This document shows, piece by piece, positions 61,586 through 64,000 of a stretch of 64,000 nt of DNA. How positions within the stretch are numbered: the first letter of the stretch is position 1; each line of letters begins with the position of its first letter. Location of the stretch: positions 118,770 to 182,769 of the forward strand of contig NZ_VTTM01000013.1 in NCBI RefSeq assembly GCF_008364795.1, given 5' to 3'. The position numbers and the translations under genes were made by a program. This DNA comes from Azospirillum oryzae (GTDB taxonomy: Bacteria; Pseudomonadota; Alphaproteobacteria; Azospirillales; Azospirillaceae). Below the pieces are notes generated by a model that saw only the letters and a list, made by a program, of their open reading frames with translations, was not told where the DNA came from and searched no databases.

Positions 61586-61954
61586 GTTGTGGGCCATTAT
61601 GGCCTCTGCTGCGTCACCATGACGTGCCTGAGGCTGTATTGGCGCGGGTCAGTCCGCGGGGATAGCCTCTAACGCGTCACCGTGACGCAGCGGAGGCCAT
61701 GATGGCGTTCCGCAAGGGCTCCATTGGAGCCGCAAGCTGCATCAAGCCATGCACTGCGACGACACCTCGCTGCCGGCCATTATAGCCTCCGCTGCGTCAC
61801 GGTGACGTTCCGAGGGCTATGAAGGCTACGCCTATGCCGCCATTATGCCCCCCGCTGCGTCACCCCAGCCTTGATAGCCACCGTAAGCCCGTTGCCATCA
61901 TAACCCCCGCCGCGTCACTATGGTGCAACCGGCACAATCAAGACATGAAGGCCT

Positions 61955-63352
61955 ATGGAGAGGGGAACCAAGCGTGTGACGCCGGCTGCGAATGCCGAGG
62001 AGACTTCGGCTGAAGTGCGCGTCCAACAGGCGGCGCCAGCGGTCAATAGCCCGAGGCGGAGTCCTCTCGCTGTCTCCAACTGGATGCACGGCGATCCCAG
62101 CTTCCTGAAGGTCCGCGAGCTGATCGAGGTCTTAGACCCCGATTTGTCGGTGGTGGACCGTAAGCTACTCGATGCTATGCTGGCCCATGCTTCTGATACG
62201 GTGCTGAGCGACGCCGTGACCGGAGAAGCGGCTCCTGGTACCCGCGTCTACTCGGCGCTGGCGACCGACGTTAAGCGGGCGATGGGATGGGAAAGTCACA
62301 AGAGCAACAGCCGAATTCTGGCCGCTGCGAAGAACCTGCAAAGTTCGGTCATCACCATCGGGTATTTCGCTCCGGGAGATAACACCCTCCGGCACAGAAA
62401 CATCAGCTTGATCACACTCTCTGAGGTCCCGGAGAGTCATGGTGTCATCTACTGGCGCTTCAGCCCAGAGGTCGAAAAGCTTCTGTCGATGAAGGGTGAG
62501 CGATTCCTTGTTCAGCTCAAAGTTCTCGCGAAACTGACGTCGGGTTACAGCCACCGCCTCTATCAACTTCTGTGCGCCAACACTGACCGCGAGACCCTGG
62601 CTTGGACCGTCTCTGCTAGCGATCTAAGGCAGGTGTTGAACGCTGCCGCCGAGAGCTACGACAAATGGGCAGCCTTTGAACGCCGGGTGCTGAAGGTCGC
62701 TGTGGATGAAATCAACGAACACGCTGCATTCAACATCCGCTACGAGTTGGTATTGCAGGAGCGGACCAAGAAGCGCACGCACATCCGCTTCATATTCGAA
62801 GGACCAGCTTCCGCGTTGCCACCAGCCGAAACCGGCCCGCTCTTGGAGGAGCCCACTGGCCAGCTTGTGTTCGACCTGCCAGGAGCCACCGAAACGAGCA
62901 TGCCGCCCCCGTCGGCGTTTGCTGCGAAGCTGGGAATTCGGGTCCGGAGCCGTTATCGGGAACAGTTCCCTGGAGCGCCGATTGATGAATTGATCGACCT
63001 GTGGGCCACCTGGTGCGTCAGACATCGTGTGAAGGCGGAGCGGCCGCCCAGAGTATTCGAACGCTGGCTGAACAGCCTGTTTGGAGATCTCGTGTTGGAA
63101 TCCCGCGAGGGCAATGCTTCGGTCTGGTCAACAGCGTTCAGCCGGGACCTGGATCAGCCGGTATATCGCGTCATGTTCGCGCTGGGCGGGATGGTTGCCA
63201 GGCAACGCCAGCTTTGGCTTGCCCTTGCCAGAAGCAAGTATGCTGACAAGAACCCACGCAAGGGGATGCCGGCGGTGTCGCTGGACTGTGTTGACTTCCA
63301 CATCTGGGTTCCGCTCATCAAGGACGAGTTTATGAAAGCCAATCGGGTCTGA
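61955..63352 (+). CDS. Rep_3-family plasmid replication initiator
   Basis: 465 residues. Two winged helices: the first around LITLSEVPESHGVIYWRFSP, VEKLLSMKGERFLVQLKVLA and GYSHRLYQLL, the second from WTVSASDLRQVLNAA, KWAAFERRVLKVAVDEINEH to KKRTHIRFIFEG, the RepB/Rep_3 core. The 150-residue C-terminal extension is longer than in small plasmid Rep proteins. ATG 61955 starts it, 30 bp after the last array unit. It should bind the palindromes and control copy number and its own promoter. Confidence 0.88.
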   Translation: MERGTKRVTPAANAEETSAEVRVQQAAPAVNSPRRSPLAVSNWMHGDPSFLKVRELIEVLDPDLSVVDRKLLDAMLAHASDTVLSDAVTGEAAPGTRVYSALATDVKRAMGWESHKSNSRILAAAKNLQSSVITIGYFAPGDNTLRHRNISLITLSEVPESHGVIYWRFSPEVEKLLSMKGERFLVQLKVLAKLTSGYSHRLYQLLCANTDRETLAWTVSASDLRQVLNAAAESYDKWAAFERRVLKVAVDEINEHAAFNIRYELVLQERTKKRTHIRFIFEGPASALPPAETGPLLEEPTGQLVFDLPGATETSMPPPSAFAAKLGIRVRSRYREQFPGAPIDELIDLWATWCVRHRVKAERPPRVFERWLNSLFGDLVLESREGNASVWSTAFSRDLDQPVYRVMFALGGMVARQRQLWLALARSKYADKNPRKGMPAVSLDCVDFHIWVPLIKDEFMKANRV

Positions 63353-63443
63353 CCTGACCCCGTTTTGCAGACTGACCTCACCTTACTCGATCGGCCACCG
63401 GGGAGGCCGCCCAGTGGCTCTCCCCAGTAGGCAGCGCGACTGC
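63353..63443. other. Short convergent spacer
   Basis: Behind the Rep stop codon; nothing recognised. Confidence 0.3.
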
Positions 63444-63872
63444 TTAGCCGTTGGTCTTCGTCGACGTCGAACGTTCAGCCGCCGGCAGGAAGTCGTTGCG
63501 CAAAGCTGCGCATCCATTGCGGCGCTTCTCTTCCAGAGTGTTCATCGGCGGCCCGGCCGTATTGTGGATCACGGTCCACTCATCTGCGCTCAAGCGATGG
63601 CCGGCGCAGAACTTGGTCCATGCGGAGCGATGCGCGTCGGTCGACCGGCTTACAGGCGGCACCATGGATGATCGGCCCGCTGAGAGCTTGATCGGCTTGG
63701 ACGAAGGCGCGGGCAGCGGTTCGCGCTGTATTGTGGTTTTGGCGCTACTCGCCACGGGATCGACCGCGTTCAGCCGAGCTAGGACACTGTTGACATCCAG
63801 GTCGGACCCAGCGGCGCCTGGGGCAGCGCTCAGGTTGACCCCGAGTGGCGCCACCGTGTAGGCCGCGTCCAT
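63444..63872 (-). CDS. Hypothetical protein
   Basis: 142 residues, Ser/Ala-rich; the C-terminal half (HRSAWTKFCAGHRLSADEWT, VIHNTAGPPMNTLEEKRRNG) is more ordered. Converges on the Rep gene. No family recognised. Confidence 0.4.
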   Translation of the reverse strand: MDAAYTVAPLGVNLSAAPGAAGSDLDVNSVLARLNAVDPVASSAKTTIQREPLPAPSSKPIKLSAGRSSMVPPVSRSTDAHRSAWTKFCAGHRLSADEWTVIHNTAGPPMNTLEEKRRNGCAALRNDFLPAAERSTSTKTNG

Positions 63873-64000
63873 CGCAATGACGTGTTCGTAACCCTCGCCC
63901 CGAACGGCCGCGCCTCCCCGTCGTGCAGATTCCGATGAAGCCGGCCGGGTATTCCGATTTGAAAGCGGCCACTGTTCCGAACTGAAGCCGGCCAGCGTTC

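Larger units (their letters stand above)
60500..61925. repeat. Composite palindromic iteron array (putative replication origin)
   Basis: At least 13 related units of about 50 bp. A full unit is GCCATTATRGCC, a GC-rich spacer, the core CGTCACSGTGACG, a spacer, and GGCYATRATGGC, so each is a palindrome within a palindrome. Seven perfect cores start at 60519, 60582, 61353, 61424, 61488, 61675 and 61795; a variant is at 61612 and half units near 60640, 60728, 60811, 60871, 61857 and 61912. They form two clusters split by 430 bp. The array ends 30 bp before the Rep gene. Short frames inside it are not genes. Confidence 0.85.

Noticed and set aside
60500..61900. CRISPR array as explanation of the regular repeats
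   Set aside because: Units are nested palindromes with variable spacing and no unique spacers of constant length; no Cas genes are present.
1..64000. tRNA and rRNA genes
   Set aside because: No stretch with recognisable rRNA or a convincing tRNA cloverleaf was seen by eye; a dedicated scan was not possible.

Overview
The window looks like a stretch of a large, GC-rich alphaproteobacterial plasmid or chromid, most probably from an Azospirillum-like member of the Rhodospirillales. This is inferred from gene content and base composition, not from a search. It carries a plasmid replication initiator beside a long palindromic repeat array (60.5-63.4 kb), a ParA/ParB pair with its own palindromic sites (35-40 kb), many insertion sequences, two group II introns and a Tn5053/Tn402-like transposon.

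Layout. 1-14 kb: two related ISL3-family transposase copies in the same orientation flank a LysR regulator, a chemoreceptor and a complete pcaIJF operon for the last steps of beta-ketoadipate degradation. An IS4 element sits directly behind pcaF. The second ISL3 transposase is split by a full group II intron; joining the predicted exons restores the reading frame. 14.4-21.7 kb: a transposon with tniA-tniB-tniQ, a low-GC gene for a secreted Cys-rich protein with an internal duplication, a serine resolvase, and terminal repeats at both ends. 21.8-30.2 kb: a DUF1612-like protein and a signalling island (degenerate receiver-Hpt protein, glycosyltransferase, hybrid histidine kinase coupled to a periplasmic SUOX-like protein, NarL-type regulator), then an FlhC-like regulator with a ribbon-helix-helix partner. 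30.4-33.0 kb: an intact IS66 element with an 8-bp target duplication. 33-41.6 kb: small membrane proteins, a TraB/GumN-like protein, parAB with five palindromic sites, a HerA-like ATPase and an XRE regulator.

41.8-57.5 kb is a block of mostly minus-strand accessory genes, many of unknown function: an SF2 helicase, a NrdR-type zinc-ribbon protein, a very large ParB-like protein, a lipoprotein, a DUF411 protein, a transglycosylase-like enzyme resembling the DpdA family of 7-deazaguanine DNA modification, a PolB-like 3'-5' exonuclease, a small zincin and several hypotheticals. Three transcription units here start just downstream of the same 14-bp motif (GCGCTCTGTACGAT), and a fourth near-copy lies at 56.5 kb, which suggests a plasmid regulon. 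57.7-63.9 kb: a CoiA-like nuclease, two overlapping replication-associated genes, the composite palindrome array and the Rep_3-type initiator.

Most promising for follow-up: the compound palindromic array before the initiator, the dispersed 14-bp motif and the DpdA-like enzyme it precedes, the five-copy partition palindrome, and the FlhC-like protein in an unexpected genomic setting.
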